A stretch of DNA of 64,000 bases from Maricaulis sp034659015. Lineage in GTDB: Bacteria; Pseudomonadota; Alphaproteobacteria; Caulobacterales; Maricaulaceae. The notes beneath the pieces are model-generated. The model saw only the letters and a list, made by a program, of their open reading frames with translations. It made no database searches and had not been told where the DNA came from. The translations under genes and the position numbers were made by a program. Each line of letters starts with the position of its first letter. Positions within the stretch are counted from its first letter, which is position 1. The DNA lies in the NCBI GenBank assembly GCA_034659015.1, contig JAYEGL010000017.1, forward strand, positions 248,001-312,000, written 5' to 3'. This document shows, piece after piece, positions 25,757-35,207 of this stretch.

Positions 25757-26363
25757 TATGCGTCTTATGTAATGCGTTTTGCGCCGGTTTGCCATGGGGC
25801 GGCGGCGTGGGCCGGCCCGAGGCTCCCATATACCGTCATCCCAGCGAAAGCTGGGACCCAGATCGCGGTGACGGATATCCCCCACTCACGCCCCCAACCT
25901 CGCCGTCATCCCCCGGCTTGTCCGGTGGACCCCAGCTCGCCGCGTCGCGATTGGGCTGTGACGACAGGCGCATGAAGCCCGCAAACAGGATGGACGAGGC
26001 CCCCCGGACAAGCCGGGGGATGACGGTGTTTTGGGATAGGGAGGAAGGTATCAGCCCATGGAAGGCTTCTCGTTGTCTCAAACACAAGCGCATTTTCCCG
26101 GAAGCGCGCAGCGCTGTCCGGGACCGACCATTGCAGACGCCGAACGAGCCGATGGCTCAGTGGATCCCGGATCTGCAGCCTGCGTCCGCAGGCTTCCGTC
26201 CGGGAAAAATGGAGAAAGTGGGGGAAAGAAAGGACATGCACGCACCGGTTTCCCCGGCCTTGTGCCGGGGCCTGCCGGAAGTGGCCTTGAGATTCCGTTT
26301 TCACCTCAACCGGACCCCGGAACAGGTCCGGGGGAAGCAGAGCGTTTTGATGCGATCGTACAC
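25757..26363. repeat. 607-bp intergenic region filled with REP-like palindromes
   Basis: No gene is seen. A perfect 23-bp inverted pair lies at 25903-25925 (CCGTCATCCCCCGGCTTGTC) and 26004-26026, about 78 bp apart. A separate hairpin TCCCAGC/GCTGGGA lies at 25839-25856. A second family with TTTCCCGGAAGCGC and the mate CCGTCCGGGAAAAATG spans about 26090-26216. Further GGACCCCGGAACAGGTCCGGGG palindromes lie near 26310. The same two families recur at 40.1-40.9 kb. The gap separates the minus-strand small gene from the scaffold gene. Confidence 0.75.
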
Positions 26364-26630
26364 CTAGTCCCAGCCGTCCTCGTCTTCGTCGAGATAGGTG
26401 GGATCGTTGCGGCCGAGGACTTCGGGGATGTCCCCGAAGTCCTCGTCGCCATCCGGTTCGGGCTGCCAGACCTCGTCGGTCTCGACCGACCAGAAGCCTT
26501 CGGCCTGGGCCGCGCCCTCGGCCAGGCGGGCGGCCTGCTCTTCGGTCTCCGCGACCACGCCATAGGCCACGAAACAGGCACCGACCGCGTCCTCGGCCTG
26601 CAGCATCACGTTGAAGCCCTTGAGGGCCAT
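26364..26630 (-). CDS. Small acidic hypothetical protein
   Basis: An 88-residue acidic protein I do not recognise. The N-terminal half (MALKGFNVMLQAEDAVGACF, VVAETEEQAARLAEGAAQAEGF) looks like a small alpha/beta fold; the C-terminal part is rich in Asp and Glu (PEPDGDEDFGDIPEVLGRND, DEDEDGWD). No signal peptide is seen. It lies 5 nt after cysS on the same strand, so it is probably co-transcribed with it. The DNA bias fits real coding sequence. Confidence 0.65.
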   Translation of the reverse strand: MALKGFNVMLQAEDAVGACFVAYGVVAETEEQAARLAEGAAQAEGFWSVETDEVWQPEPDGDEDFGDIPEVLGRNDPTYLDEDEDGWD

Positions 26631-26635
26631 GACCG

Positions 26636-28024
26636 CTACTCCACTACCTTCCGCCAGGTCGACCCTTCCGGGCCGTCATCGACCTGGATCCTGCGCGCAT
26701 TGAGCTCGTCGCGAACCTCGTCGGCGACCGTCCAGTCCTTGGCGGCCCGGGCGGCCTGGCGTTTCTCGATCAGCGCATCGATTTCCGCGCGCTCTGCCGG
26801 ATCCATGCCTTTCAGACCGAACCAGGCGTCCGGATCGTCCTGACCCAGCCCCATCAGCGCACCGGCGGCGAGCAGGCGCCCCTTGGCCGCGGCCTTTTCC
26901 TCCAACGTCTCCGCCTTGTTGGCCTCGCCGGCCAGGGCGAACAGCTCGGACATCGCCTTGGGCGTGTTGAGGTCGTCCAGCAGCGCGTCGAGGAAGGCCT
27001 CGGGCACCTCGACCTCGGCGGCCTCGACATCGCCCAGCCGGCGCAGCACGCCGTAGATCCGGTCGAGCGAGCGGCGGGTCTTGGTGAGCAGATCGGCATT
27101 CCAGGTCAGCGGCGCGCGGTAGTGCGCCGTGAGCAGGGCGCAGCGCAGCACCTCGCCCGGCCAGTCCTTCAACAGGTCGTGGATCAGCGCGACATTGCCC
27201 AGCGACTTGGACATCTTGTCCGAGCCCATGTTGAGGAAGCCGTTATGCAGCCAGTAATTCGCCATCGCCTTGCCGCCATGGGCGCAGGTCGATTGCGCGA
27301 TCTCGTTTTCATGGTGCGGGAAGACCAGGTCGATGCCGCCGCCATGAATGTCGATCGTCTCGCCCAGATGCGTTTCGCACATCGCCGAGCATTCCAGGTG
27401 CCAGCCCGGCCGGCCGCGGCCCCAGGGGCTGTCCCAGCCCGGCTCGTCGTCGGCGGACGGCTTCCACAGCACGAAGTCGCAGGGATCCTTCTTGTAGGGC
27501 GCCACTTCCACGCGGGCTCCGGCGATCATGTCGTCGAGCGAGCGCTTGGAGAGCGCGCCATAGGCCTCGTAGGACTTCACCGAGAACAGGACATGCCCTT
27601 GCGCGGCGTAGGCATGCCCCTCATCGACGAGGCGCTGCATCATGGCGATCATCGGCTCGATATGGTCGGTCGCCTTGGGTTCGATGCTCGGCGGCGTCAC
27701 GCCCAGCGCATCGAGATCCTCGCGATAGATCTTCGCGAATTTCGTCGCCACCGCCTCGATGCCCTCGCCGCTTGTCCGCGCCGCGGCCATGATCTTGTCG
27801 TCGATATCGGTGATATTGGCGGCCAGCACGACACTGTCCGCCCCGTAGAGATGCCCCAGCACACGGCGCAGCACGTCGAAGGCGACCGGAGGGCGCGCAT
27901 TGCCGATATGGGCATAGCTGTAGACCGTCGGACCACAGACATACAGCGTCACCCGGCCTGCATCGATCGGTTCGAATGCGCGTTTTCGTCGCGCCATTGT
28001 GTCGTAAAGGGTGAGCGATTTCAT
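26636..28024 (-). CDS. cysS: Cysteine--tRNA ligase
   Basis: A 462-residue class I synthetase. The HIGH motif appears as SYAHIGNARP and the KMSKS loop as SDKMSKSLGN. Zinc ligands are in LYVCGPTVY, WHLECSAMC and HHENE. The C-terminal helical domain ends DGPEGSTWRKVVE. Full length. It is divergent from folE with a 230-bp gap and is followed by a small acidic gene. Confidence 0.96.
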   Translation of the reverse strand: MKSLTLYDTMARRKRAFEPIDAGRVTLYVCGPTVYSYAHIGNARPPVAFDVLRRVLGHLYGADSVVLAANITDIDDKIMAAARTSGEGIEAVATKFAKIYREDLDALGVTPPSIEPKATDHIEPMIAMMQRLVDEGHAYAAQGHVLFSVKSYEAYGALSKRSLDDMIAGARVEVAPYKKDPCDFVLWKPSADDEPGWDSPWGRGRPGWHLECSAMCETHLGETIDIHGGGIDLVFPHHENEIAQSTCAHGGKAMANYWLHNGFLNMGSDKMSKSLGNVALIHDLLKDWPGEVLRCALLTAHYRAPLTWNADLLTKTRRSLDRIYGVLRRLGDVEAAEVEVPEAFLDALLDDLNTPKAMSELFALAGEANKAETLEEKAAAKGRLLAAGALMGLGQDDPDAWFGLKGMDPAERAEIDALIEKRQAARAAKDWTVADEVRDELNARRIQVDDGPEGSTWRKVVE

Positions 28025-28052
28025 GGTCTTGTCAGTCCAGCTTGTGTCAAGG

Positions 28053-28069
28053 GCGTGAAAAATTCACGC
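28053..28069. repeat. 7-bp inverted repeat in the cysS/folE gap
   Basis: GCGTGAA-AAA-TTCACGC forms a perfect palindrome in the shared control region between divergent cysS and folE. It could be an operator or a small hairpin. No bound regulator can be named. Confidence 0.35.
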
Positions 28070-28260
28070 GCGGCCTGCGGTCATATCATTGGAAATCCCG
28101 CAAGGAAGGCCTAAATACGGCATTGCGCTGCTGCGCGAAAACAGAGGATTTCAGGCTCCGGCTGCAAAAACTCCGGCACTGCATCCTCGATCCGGAAACC
28201 GGCACTACGGTACCGACGTACAAGGTCGGAGCCGACCCGACAACGAAAGGATCCATGGGG

Positions 28261-28878
28261 ATGGACGCCGTGACACCAGAAGCTGTGCGCCTTGCCGGCG
28301 CTGACAAGACCCAACCGACCCGCGAAGAGGCCGAAGAGGCCGTGCGCACCCTGATCGCCTGGGCCGGCGACGACCCGGCCCGCGAAGGCCTGATCGACAC
28401 ACCCAAGCGCGTGGTGAAGGCCTGGTCGGAATGGTTTTCCGGCTATGAAGCCGATCCGATGAAAGCCCTCGGCAAGACGTTCGAGGACGTGCAGGGCTAT
28501 GACGACATGGTCATGCTGACCAATATCGATGTCGAGAGCCATTGCGAACACCATCTGGCGCCGATCCTGGGCGTGGCGCACGTCGCCTACCTGCCCCAGA
28601 AGGCCGTGGTCGGGATTTCCAAGATCGCGCGCGTCGTGGAGATCTTCTCCAAGCGCATGCAGACGCAGGAAACCATGACCGCGCAGATCGCCGATGCCCT
28701 GAACGAAGCCATGGCGCCGCGCGGCGTCGCCGTGCTCGTCGATGCCAAGCACCAGTGCATGACCACGCGCGGCGTGCATCACCCGAACGTGTCGACCATC
28801 ACCACGACCTTCACCGGCGAATTCAAGACCGACCCCGCCCTGAAGGACCGTTTCATGCGCATGGCCGAACGCGCCTAG
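28261..28878 (+). CDS. folE: GTP cyclohydrolase I
   Basis: A 205-residue homodecameric GTP cyclohydrolase I, the first step of folate/pterin synthesis. Motifs include GLIDTPKRVVKAWSEWFSGY, the zinc cysteine and histidines in SHCEHHLAPILG and CMTTRGVHHP. Two in-frame ATGs compete: 28255 and 28261. AAAGGA at 28246-28251 is spaced 3 and 9 nt from them, so 28261 is chosen. A frame open upstream to 28042 has no support. A hairpin terminator follows. Confidence 0.93.
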   Translation: MDAVTPEAVRLAGADKTQPTREEAEEAVRTLIAWAGDDPAREGLIDTPKRVVKAWSEWFSGYEADPMKALGKTFEDVQGYDDMVMLTNIDVESHCEHHLAPILGVAHVAYLPQKAVVGISKIARVVEIFSKRMQTQETMTAQIADALNEAMAPRGVAVLVDAKHQCMTTRGVHHPNVSTITTTFTGEFKTDPALKDRFMRMAERA

Positions 28879-28901
28879 GCGTTGTCGCGAGCATCAAAGA
28901 G

Positions 28902-28934
28902 AAAGAGCCCCGTCCCGGCGGACGGGGCTCTTTT
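28902..28934. terminator. Bidirectional terminator between folE and alcohol dehydrogenase
   Basis: A 13-bp stem (AAAGAGCCCCGTC with GACGGGGCTCTTT), 6-nt loop and TTTT after the stem, starting 24 nt past the folE stop. The mirror-image A/T flanks let it stop transcription from both convergent genes. Confidence 0.85.
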
Positions 28935-28956
28935 CGTTTGCGCGGAGAAAAGCGGC

Positions 28957-30015
28957 TCAGGCGGCGTCGGACATGTCCAGCGAGGCCATGTCGATCACGA
29001 AGCGGTAGCGCACGTCCGACCGCTCCATCCGCTCATAGGCCTCGTTGATCTCGTCCATGCGGATCATCTCGCAGTCCGGAAGGATGTTCATCCGGCCGCA
29101 GAAGTTGAGCACGTCCTGGGTCTCCGCGATCCCCCCGATCAGCGAACCGGCGACGCGCCGGCGGCCGACGATCAACGGCACGGAGACCAGCTCGTCGAGC
29201 GGGCCGACCTGACCGACCAGGCAGAGCGTGCCGTCCACGTCGAGCAGGGGCATGTAGGGATTGATGTCGTGCTTGACCGGAACGGTGTCGAGGATCAGGT
29301 CGAACCCGCCCCGGGCCGCCTTCATCGCCGCCTTGTCCGAGGAGATCAGGAAGGCGTCGGCACCGAGCGCCCTGGCGTCGGCCTCCTTGCCCGGACTGCG
29401 GCTGATCACGGTGACGTGGGCCCCCAGGCCGACGGCCAGCTTGATCGCCATATGGCCGAGACCGCCCATGCCGACCACGCCGACCCGGCTGCCCGGCCCG
29501 ACATTCCATGTGCGCAGCGGCGAATAGGTGGTGATGCCCGCGCACAGCAGCGGGGCGACACGCTTGAGATCGAGATTGTCCGGCACGCTCAGCACGAAGT
29601 CCTCGCGCACCACGATATGCTTGGAATAGCCGCCCAGCGTGTTGTCGCCGGTCACGCGGTCCGGCGCGTTATAGGTGCCGGTGAAACCGTTGCGGCAATA
29701 CTGTTCCTCGTCGGCATGGCAGCGGTCGCAATCCCGGCAGCTGTCCACCATGCAGCCCACGGCGACCGTATCGCCGACGGCGTGTTTGGTGACGTCCGGC
29801 CCGACCGCGGTCACCCGGCCGACGATCTCGTGACCCGGAACGACGGGATAGACCGTCCCCCTCCAGTCGCTGCGCGCCGTATGCAGGTCGGAATGGCAGA
29901 CACCGCAATACAGGATGTCGATCGCGACATCGTCGGGGCGCAGATCGCGCCGGTCGAACGCATAGGGACGGAGCGGTGTGTCGGCACTGTGGGCGGCGTA
30001 GCCAATCGTCTTCAT
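28957..30015 (-). CDS. Zinc-dependent NAD(P) alcohol dehydrogenase, YahK/AdhC-like
   Basis: A 352-residue medium-chain dehydrogenase. The catalytic zinc motifs are CGVCHSD and GHEIVGRV, the structural zinc set is CRDCDRCHADEEQYC and the cofactor loop is GVVGMGGLGHMAIK. The signature matches the cinnamyl-alcohol-dehydrogenase-like group (YahK), which reduces many aldehydes with NADPH. The ATG at 30015 (MKTIGYAA) is preferred to the frame's start at 30066. The gene ends with a shared terminator and is preceded by a 379-bp gap. Confidence 0.88.
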   Translation of the reverse strand: MKTIGYAAHSADTPLRPYAFDRRDLRPDDVAIDILYCGVCHSDLHTARSDWRGTVYPVVPGHEIVGRVTAVGPDVTKHAVGDTVAVGCMVDSCRDCDRCHADEEQYCRNGFTGTYNAPDRVTGDNTLGGYSKHIVVREDFVLSVPDNLDLKRVAPLLCAGITTYSPLRTWNVGPGSRVGVVGMGGLGHMAIKLAVGLGAHVTVISRSPGKEADARALGADAFLISSDKAAMKAARGGFDLILDTVPVKHDINPYMPLLDVDGTLCLVGQVGPLDELVSVPLIVGRRRVAGSLIGGIAETQDVLNFCGRMNILPDCEMIRMDEINEAYERMERSDVRYRFVIDMASLDMSDAA

Positions 30016-30394
30016 TTCGGTTCTCTCGGGTTGCGGTCCGGAACGGGGCGCGGCCGGTCGAAGCACCGGCCGGGATGGGTCATGTATCGGATATAGCCCG
30101 CTCGCCGTGCGATTTTAACCGCACGCCGGCGATCTCCCTGCGCCGTGCAATCGCAAATCCCCTGCACACCGCCCCGGACCGGCCGGCGTCATCGCCCGCC
30201 GATTCGGCGGCGAGTTGAGCGAAAAGGGGAATACACGCGCAATATTGCATATGTATCTGCGATGTATTTGATCCCACCGCATACTCTGAACTCATGACGT
30301 GCAATCGTAATGGAACGCTGTTAGGCGGAAAGCCGTTCCCAGAACATTGGGCGCACACAAACCCAATACTGTCCAGCAACCGGGAAAACCGAAC
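30016..30394. other. Intergenic region between alcohol dehydrogenase and DUF4168 gene
   Basis: Contains no credible gene. It is unusually AT-rich for this genome between about 30235 and 30300 (e.g. CAATATTGCATATGTATCTG), which is where promoters for the divergent genes are expected. I could not place convincing -35/-10 boxes. The stretch just before the 30395 start reads as an untranslated leader. Confidence 0.5.
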
Positions 30395-30775
30395 ATGACG
30401 CACAAGATTTTGACCGCCGCCCTCGCCGCCACCGCCCTGGCCGGAACCGCCGCCATGCCGGCTTTCGCCCAGGCTGAAGCCGGCGCGCAGGCCGAAGCGG
30501 AAACCTTCACCCTGACCGACGAGCAGGTCGTGGCCTTTGTCGAGGCCGCCCAGGAAATCAACACGCTCGTCCAGGAGGTCCAGCCGCAGCTCCAGGCCGC
30601 CGAGAGCCAGGAAGCCCAGGCGCAGATCCAGCAGAACGCCCAGGCCGAGATGGAAACCATCGTCCAGGATGCCGGCCTGACCGTGGTCGAGTACAACTCG
30701 ATCGCCAATGCCGCCCGCAATGACGAAAGCGTGGCCGCCCGCATCCGCGAGGCCGCTCAGGCCCAGGCCCAGTAG
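30395..30775 (+). CDS. Secreted DUF4168-like protein
   Basis: A 126-residue secreted protein. The signal peptide is MTHKILTAALAATALAGTAA with AFAQA cleavage, leaving a helical mature chain very rich in Gln, Ala and Glu (about VQPQLQAAESQEAQAQIQQ). The pattern TLTDEQVVAFVEAAQEIN and LTVVEYNSIANAARND fits the DUF4168 family. Function is unknown. Expression is probably strong given its own AT-rich upstream region and terminator. The ATG at 30395 is chosen because the signal peptide starts there. Confidence 0.8.
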   Translation: MTHKILTAALAATALAGTAAMPAFAQAEAGAQAEAETFTLTDEQVVAFVEAAQEINTLVQEVQPQLQAAESQEAQAQIQQNAQAEMETIVQDAGLTVVEYNSIANAARNDESVAARIREAAQAQAQ

Positions 30776-30814
30776 ATTCAGGCCCGGTAAATCCGCTCAT
30801 AACGAGCAAAGACG

Positions 30815-30845
30815 AACGGGCGGCCCGCCGGGCCGCCCGTTTTCT
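30815..30845. terminator. Bidirectional terminator after the DUF4168 gene
   Basis: A stem of about 11 bp (ACGGGCGGCCC with GGGCCGCCCGT) with a short GCC loop and T-rich flank (GTTTTCTTTT) on the plus strand. It lies 39 nt after the DUF4168 stop and just before the end of the convergent phoD gene, so it can serve both. Confidence 0.8.
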
Positions 30846-30852
30846 TTTGCCC

Positions 30853-32550
30853 CTAGCCGATCCGTTCCACCTCCGGCACGGCCCCGTCCTCGCCGCGCGT
30901 CAGCCGCCACTGGCTGTCCAGGCCGGCGCGATAGTCGCGCTGCAGGATGGTGGAGACGGTCACATAGTCCGCCTGCGCCGTCTCCGGCGTCAGGGTGAGA
31001 CGGATATAGCCGTGATCGACCATGTTGCAGTGGGTCACGTCGGCATTGGCGTCGACCATCATCTGCCCGTAATCCACACCCGGCGCGGAAAAGCCCGAGA
31101 AGGGCGAGGGCGAGGTCACCGAGGTGCCGACGAATTCGGTGCCGACCCGGTTGCCGTGCGCATCCGTCATCGTGTTGGCCCAGAAGGAATGCACATCGCC
31201 GGTCAGGGTGATGACGTCGGCCTCCGCCTCGCGCAGCGCTGCGAACAGGCGTTCGCGCTCGGCCGGATAGCCGTCCCACATGTCCAGATTGAAGGGGATG
31301 TCGAAGCGCGTGCGCAGGATGAAATTGCGCGCGAACTCGCTGTCCCGCGTCGCCCACCAGCGCAGCCAGCCGGGCATTTCGGTCGAGAAATCCGGGAAGT
31401 GCACCCGGCTCATGATCACCTGGTTGGCCAGGAGCCGCCAGGGTTTGCCGGCCGCCTTGGACGCCGCGCAGGCCGCGCGGATGCCGTCGATCTGGTCGGC
31501 CCCGATCAGCTCGCGATCCTCGGCACCCACCACATCGCGTTTCCAGGCCTCGACGGCGGCAACCACGTCCGGATCGTCGATATCGGCATCCGAAGCCACC
31601 GGGAAGGTGTCGTTGAGGATCTCCTGGTCGCGGGCGGTCAGCCGGCTCTCGATCAGGCAGAGCGTGGCGAGATTGCCGATCTCGTAGACGCCGTAGCGGT
31701 CGCGCAGATCCTCCGGCTCCCGCGAGGGCGTCCAGTCGTACCAGGCCCGCAGCGCACCATTGCGGCGCGCGTCCCAGGCCCCTTCGCCCTCATTGTGGTT
31801 CTGGGCGCCGCCGGTCCAGGAATTATTGGCCGTCTCGTGATCGTCCCAGCTCATGATCCAGGGCGCCGCGGCGTGCAGCGCCTGAAGGTCCGGATCGGAC
31901 TTGTACTGGGCATGCCGCGCGACATAGTCGGCGTGGGAGACGATCTCGTGCTGCGGATCGGGCACCCGGTTCAGGGCCTCCGCCTCGCCGGTGGCATACT
32001 CGCCCATGGCGTATTCGTAGATGTAGTCGCCCAGATGCAGGACGAGATCCAGCGCGCCAGTCTCGGCCGCCTCGCGATAGGCGTTGAAATGGCCGGCCGG
32101 GAAGTTCGAGCAGGAGAACACGCCGATGCGGAACTGATCGACAGCCCCCTGCGGCAGGGTGCGCGTCACCCCGACGGGCGAGTATTCGTCATTAAGCCGG
32201 AAGCGGTAGAAATAGCGCTGGCCGGGCTCGAGCCCGGTCGCCAGGATTTTCAGCGTCCCCAGCGGCTGGGCCTGGATATAGGCGATCTCCTCGCCCTGTT
32301 CGAAGACGATATCGGTGAAGGCCTCGTCGCGCGCCACTTCCACGCCGCGCCAGCCGCCCCCGTCATCGGTGAGCGCCGTCCACAACATGACGCTCGTGGC
32401 GTCCGGATCGCCGGAGGCCACGCCGTGCCGGAATACCCCCTCGCCCCGGGCCTCGAACCGCTCCGGCTCGCTGGAACAGGCACTGACAGCCAGTCCCGCC
32501 CCCGCGGCGCCGATCAGTGCAGTCCGCCGTGTCAGCTTGAATTCAGTCAT
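30853..32550 (-). CDS. phoD: Alkaline phosphatase D family protein (PhoD)
   Basis: A 565-residue PhoD-type metallophosphatase/phosphodiesterase. The N-terminus, KLTRRTALIGAAGAGL, is Tat-like, with a lipobox-like VSAC that could make it a lipoprotein. The Ig-like N-domain (FRHGVASGDPDATSVMLWT) is followed by metal-binding motifs HLGDYIYEYA, MSWDDHETANNSW and TLTGDVHSFWAN. PhoD releases phosphate from phosphodiesters outside the cell membrane, with Fe/Ca at the site. It follows a TonB-dependent receptor by 140 nt on the same strand. The ATG at 32550 is chosen over the frame start at 32592. Confidence 0.9.
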   Translation of the reverse strand: MTEFKLTRRTALIGAAGAGLAVSACSSEPERFEARGEGVFRHGVASGDPDATSVMLWTALTDDGGGWRGVEVARDEAFTDIVFEQGEEIAYIQAQPLGTLKILATGLEPGQRYFYRFRLNDEYSPVGVTRTLPQGAVDQFRIGVFSCSNFPAGHFNAYREAAETGALDLVLHLGDYIYEYAMGEYATGEAEALNRVPDPQHEIVSHADYVARHAQYKSDPDLQALHAAAPWIMSWDDHETANNSWTGGAQNHNEGEGAWDARRNGALRAWYDWTPSREPEDLRDRYGVYEIGNLATLCLIESRLTARDQEILNDTFPVASDADIDDPDVVAAVEAWKRDVVGAEDRELIGADQIDGIRAACAASKAAGKPWRLLANQVIMSRVHFPDFSTEMPGWLRWWATRDSEFARNFILRTRFDIPFNLDMWDGYPAERERLFAALREAEADVITLTGDVHSFWANTMTDAHGNRVGTEFVGTSVTSPSPFSGFSAPGVDYGQMMVDANADVTHCNMVDHGYIRLTLTPETAQADYVTVSTILQRDYRAGLDSQWRLTRGEDGAVPEVERIG

Positions 32551-32690
32551 GAGACGTCCCCCGCTTTCCCGGCAAACAAACGCCGCGGCCACCCTTCACT
32601 AGCGCAATTACGCGACGGGTTCACTACGGTCTAAAACGAAGGCGGCACGCCGGGACCCGTGCCCGGCGCGCCGCCCCAGCCCCTGGGGAC

Positions 32691-35042
32691 CTAGAACTCC
32701 ACGCCGCCGCGGATGCCGTAGAGCATCGGCGTGCCGGCGATGAAGGTCGGCATGCCGAAGCTCCCGCCCGTATTGCCCGCGTCGATGAGGTAGTCCTCGT
32801 CGGTCAGGTTGGTGCCGTAGAGCTCGACATGGAAGCGCTCCTGCGCATCGTCATAGCGCAGGCGGGCGTTCAGCAGGCCGTAGGCGTCCTGGTGCAGGAT
32901 GCCGCCGAAGCGGTCGTTATTGTTGTCGAAATAGACCTTGGACTGCCAGGACCAGGTCGGCAGGAAGGACAGCGCGCCCCAGTCGCCCTCGGCGACGGAC
33001 CAGTTCAGGCCCGCGGCAAAGGTGTGCTCCGGCGCGTAGCGGAAAGTATTGCCCGCCAGTTCCAGCGCATTGCCGCTCGAGTCCGTGTCGTCGAAAGTCG
33101 CCGAATTGTAGGCGTAGCTGACATAGAGCTCCGCGCGCTCGCCCAGATCGAACTGGCCCTGCAGCTCCAGCCCGTACTGGGTGGCGTTACCGGCATTGTC
33201 CGTCACATAGCTGATCGTGTTGGGATCGAAGCGCGTGGTCTGGAAGTTCTCGTATTCCGAATAGAAGACCGAGCCGGACAGCGTGCCGTAGGCATGGGTC
33301 CAGAAGGCGCCGGCCTCGACCGAGTCGACGATTTCCGCCGGGGCTTCGGAGAACAGGGTCGGGCTGTCCGTGTCCACCGAAATGATGTCCGGGCGGCGGC
33401 CGCGGGCATAGCTGATCCAGGTGTTCAGCATGTCGCTGACCGCGTAGGACGCCGCAAAACGCCAGGTGAAATCGTCGAACTCGCCGGACTGGCTGATCGT
33501 CTCGCCGTTCGGCGTATAGGGCGTGACCAGCGTGTCGCCGAAGGTGACGAAGTTGGGACCGTTGATATTGCGGCCATAGCCCGATGACGTCTTGTCCTCA
33601 TAGGTCCAGCGCAGGCCGGCCGTCAGGGTCAGACGGTCCGTGACGGCGTAGGAGGCGTCGGCGAAGATGTCGTAGGATGTCGTCTCGGCCGAATTGGCCC
33701 CCTCTTCCAGATAGTAGTCGCGCAGCGGGACGAGCTGACCCAGGGTCAGGAGACCCGCGACCGAATACGGGAAAGGGTTCAGCGGATTGTCCAGATCGAC
33801 GCCCGGGAAGCCGTTGAGCGCCAGCAGGCCTTCCAGCTGTTCCACCGTGGCACCGAAACCGGCAGCCAGGGTCGGGGCCAGGATGGCCTGGGCCACCGCC
33901 TCGTTGGTCGCGATCGGGATGCGCTGTTCGCCTTCCTCGTGGAAGTAGAGCGCGCCGATCGAGCCGGTCAGGGCACCGCCGGCATCGTAGGAGGCGCGGA
34001 ATTCCTGGCTGAACTGCTCGCCCGTGGCATCCTCGGCGATGGCGAGGAAGGGCAGGAAAGTGCCGTCCGGATCGAAGATTTCCACCGACTCGAAGTCGCG
34101 CCAGCCGGTGATCGCGCTCAACGTCCAGGCGTCGGACATCCGGTAGTCGGCCAGGAAGGTCACGCCGCGCACTTCACGGTCGAGGCCCAGCTCGGCCCCG
34201 CCCTCGAAACCGCCGAACGTGTTCAGCGAGGCCGCCGTGAACGGATCGGTATCGCCGCCGATCGCCGGCAGGGTGCCCGACTTGAAGGAGGTGCCCGGCG
34301 GCGTGTCCTGCTGGTAGTTGGCGATCAGGTCGAAGGAAAAGACGTCGTTCGGCGTGCCCGAAAGCACCAGGCGCACGGCCTGGGTATCGCGGCCCTGCAG
34401 GTCGCCGCCCTCGGTGTTCTCGATATAGCCGTCGCGCTCGCGCGACACGCCGGCGATGCGCAGGCCGTAGCCGTCGGCGAGACGGAAGTTCGCATGGCCG
34501 CGCGCCTCGACCTGGCCTTCATTGCCGAAGCCCATCCCGAAGGAAGCGGACTGTTCGTCCTCGGCCTTGTTCTGGATGATGTTGATACCGCCGATCAGCG
34601 CGCCGCGGCCGAACAGGGTCGGCTGGGGACCCTTGGCGACCTCGATGCGCTCGATATCGAAGAGCTCGATATAGGAGCCGCGCGAACGGGTGATGGACAC
34701 ACCGTCCTGGAACACCGCGACGCGGGTTTCCGACGTGGCCTCGCCGCTGTCGGTCGTGATGCCGCGAATGGAGTAGCCGGTATTGTTCGGGCTCTGCTCC
34801 TGCACGATCAGGCCCGGCGTAAAGGCGGCCAGGTCCTCGAAGTCGGCGATGTCGAGATCGTCCAGCAGGGCCTCGTCGAAGGCGCTGACATTGATCGGCA
34901 CGTCGGCGACCGACTGTTCGCGGAACTGGGTGGTGACCGTGATCACATCGACCGTGGTATCGTCCTGGGCGTTCGCTGCGGGTGCGAAAAACAGGGGCGC
35001 GGTCAGGGCCGCGGCCGCCAGAAGGCGCGCTTTCAACGTCAT
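32691..35042 (-). CDS. TonB-dependent outer-membrane receptor
   Basis: A 783-residue TonB-dependent receptor. A signal peptide (MTLKARLLAAAALTAPLFFA) is followed by a TonB-box-like VDVITVTTQ, a plug domain (PGLIVQEQSPNNTGYSIRG, RIEVAKGPQPTLFGRGALIG) and a long beta-barrel ending in the aromatic-rich MLYGIRGGVEF. It lacks an N-terminal STN domain. The substrate is unknown; its position upstream of phoD suggests a phosphate-containing or related compound, which is inference. Confidence 0.9.
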   Translation of the reverse strand: MTLKARLLAAAALTAPLFFAPAANAQDDTTVDVITVTTQFREQSVADVPINVSAFDEALLDDLDIADFEDLAAFTPGLIVQEQSPNNTGYSIRGITTDSGEATSETRVAVFQDGVSITRSRGSYIELFDIERIEVAKGPQPTLFGRGALIGGINIIQNKAEDEQSASFGMGFGNEGQVEARGHANFRLADGYGLRIAGVSRERDGYIENTEGGDLQGRDTQAVRLVLSGTPNDVFSFDLIANYQQDTPPGTSFKSGTLPAIGGDTDPFTAASLNTFGGFEGGAELGLDREVRGVTFLADYRMSDAWTLSAITGWRDFESVEIFDPDGTFLPFLAIAEDATGEQFSQEFRASYDAGGALTGSIGALYFHEEGEQRIPIATNEAVAQAILAPTLAAGFGATVEQLEGLLALNGFPGVDLDNPLNPFPYSVAGLLTLGQLVPLRDYYLEEGANSAETTSYDIFADASYAVTDRLTLTAGLRWTYEDKTSSGYGRNINGPNFVTFGDTLVTPYTPNGETISQSGEFDDFTWRFAASYAVSDMLNTWISYARGRRPDIISVDTDSPTLFSEAPAEIVDSVEAGAFWTHAYGTLSGSVFYSEYENFQTTRFDPNTISYVTDNAGNATQYGLELQGQFDLGERAELYVSYAYNSATFDDTDSSGNALELAGNTFRYAPEHTFAAGLNWSVAEGDWGALSFLPTWSWQSKVYFDNNNDRFGGILHQDAYGLLNARLRYDDAQERFHVELYGTNLTDEDYLIDAGNTGGSFGMPTFIAGTPMLYGIRGGVEF

Positions 35043-35207
35043 TGTCCAAAGTCCTTGCTACACCGCAGCCCCCTCGGCATGCGGTCCGGTGCGCCTGTCT
35101 AGGAACTGGCCGTGACGCTTTGCCGACAGAGCCGTGACAGGTAGATGACGCACTGCAGCATATCGAGGCGCGTTGCATTCCTGCATCGCCTGAAGGACGA
35201 TCCGCCC

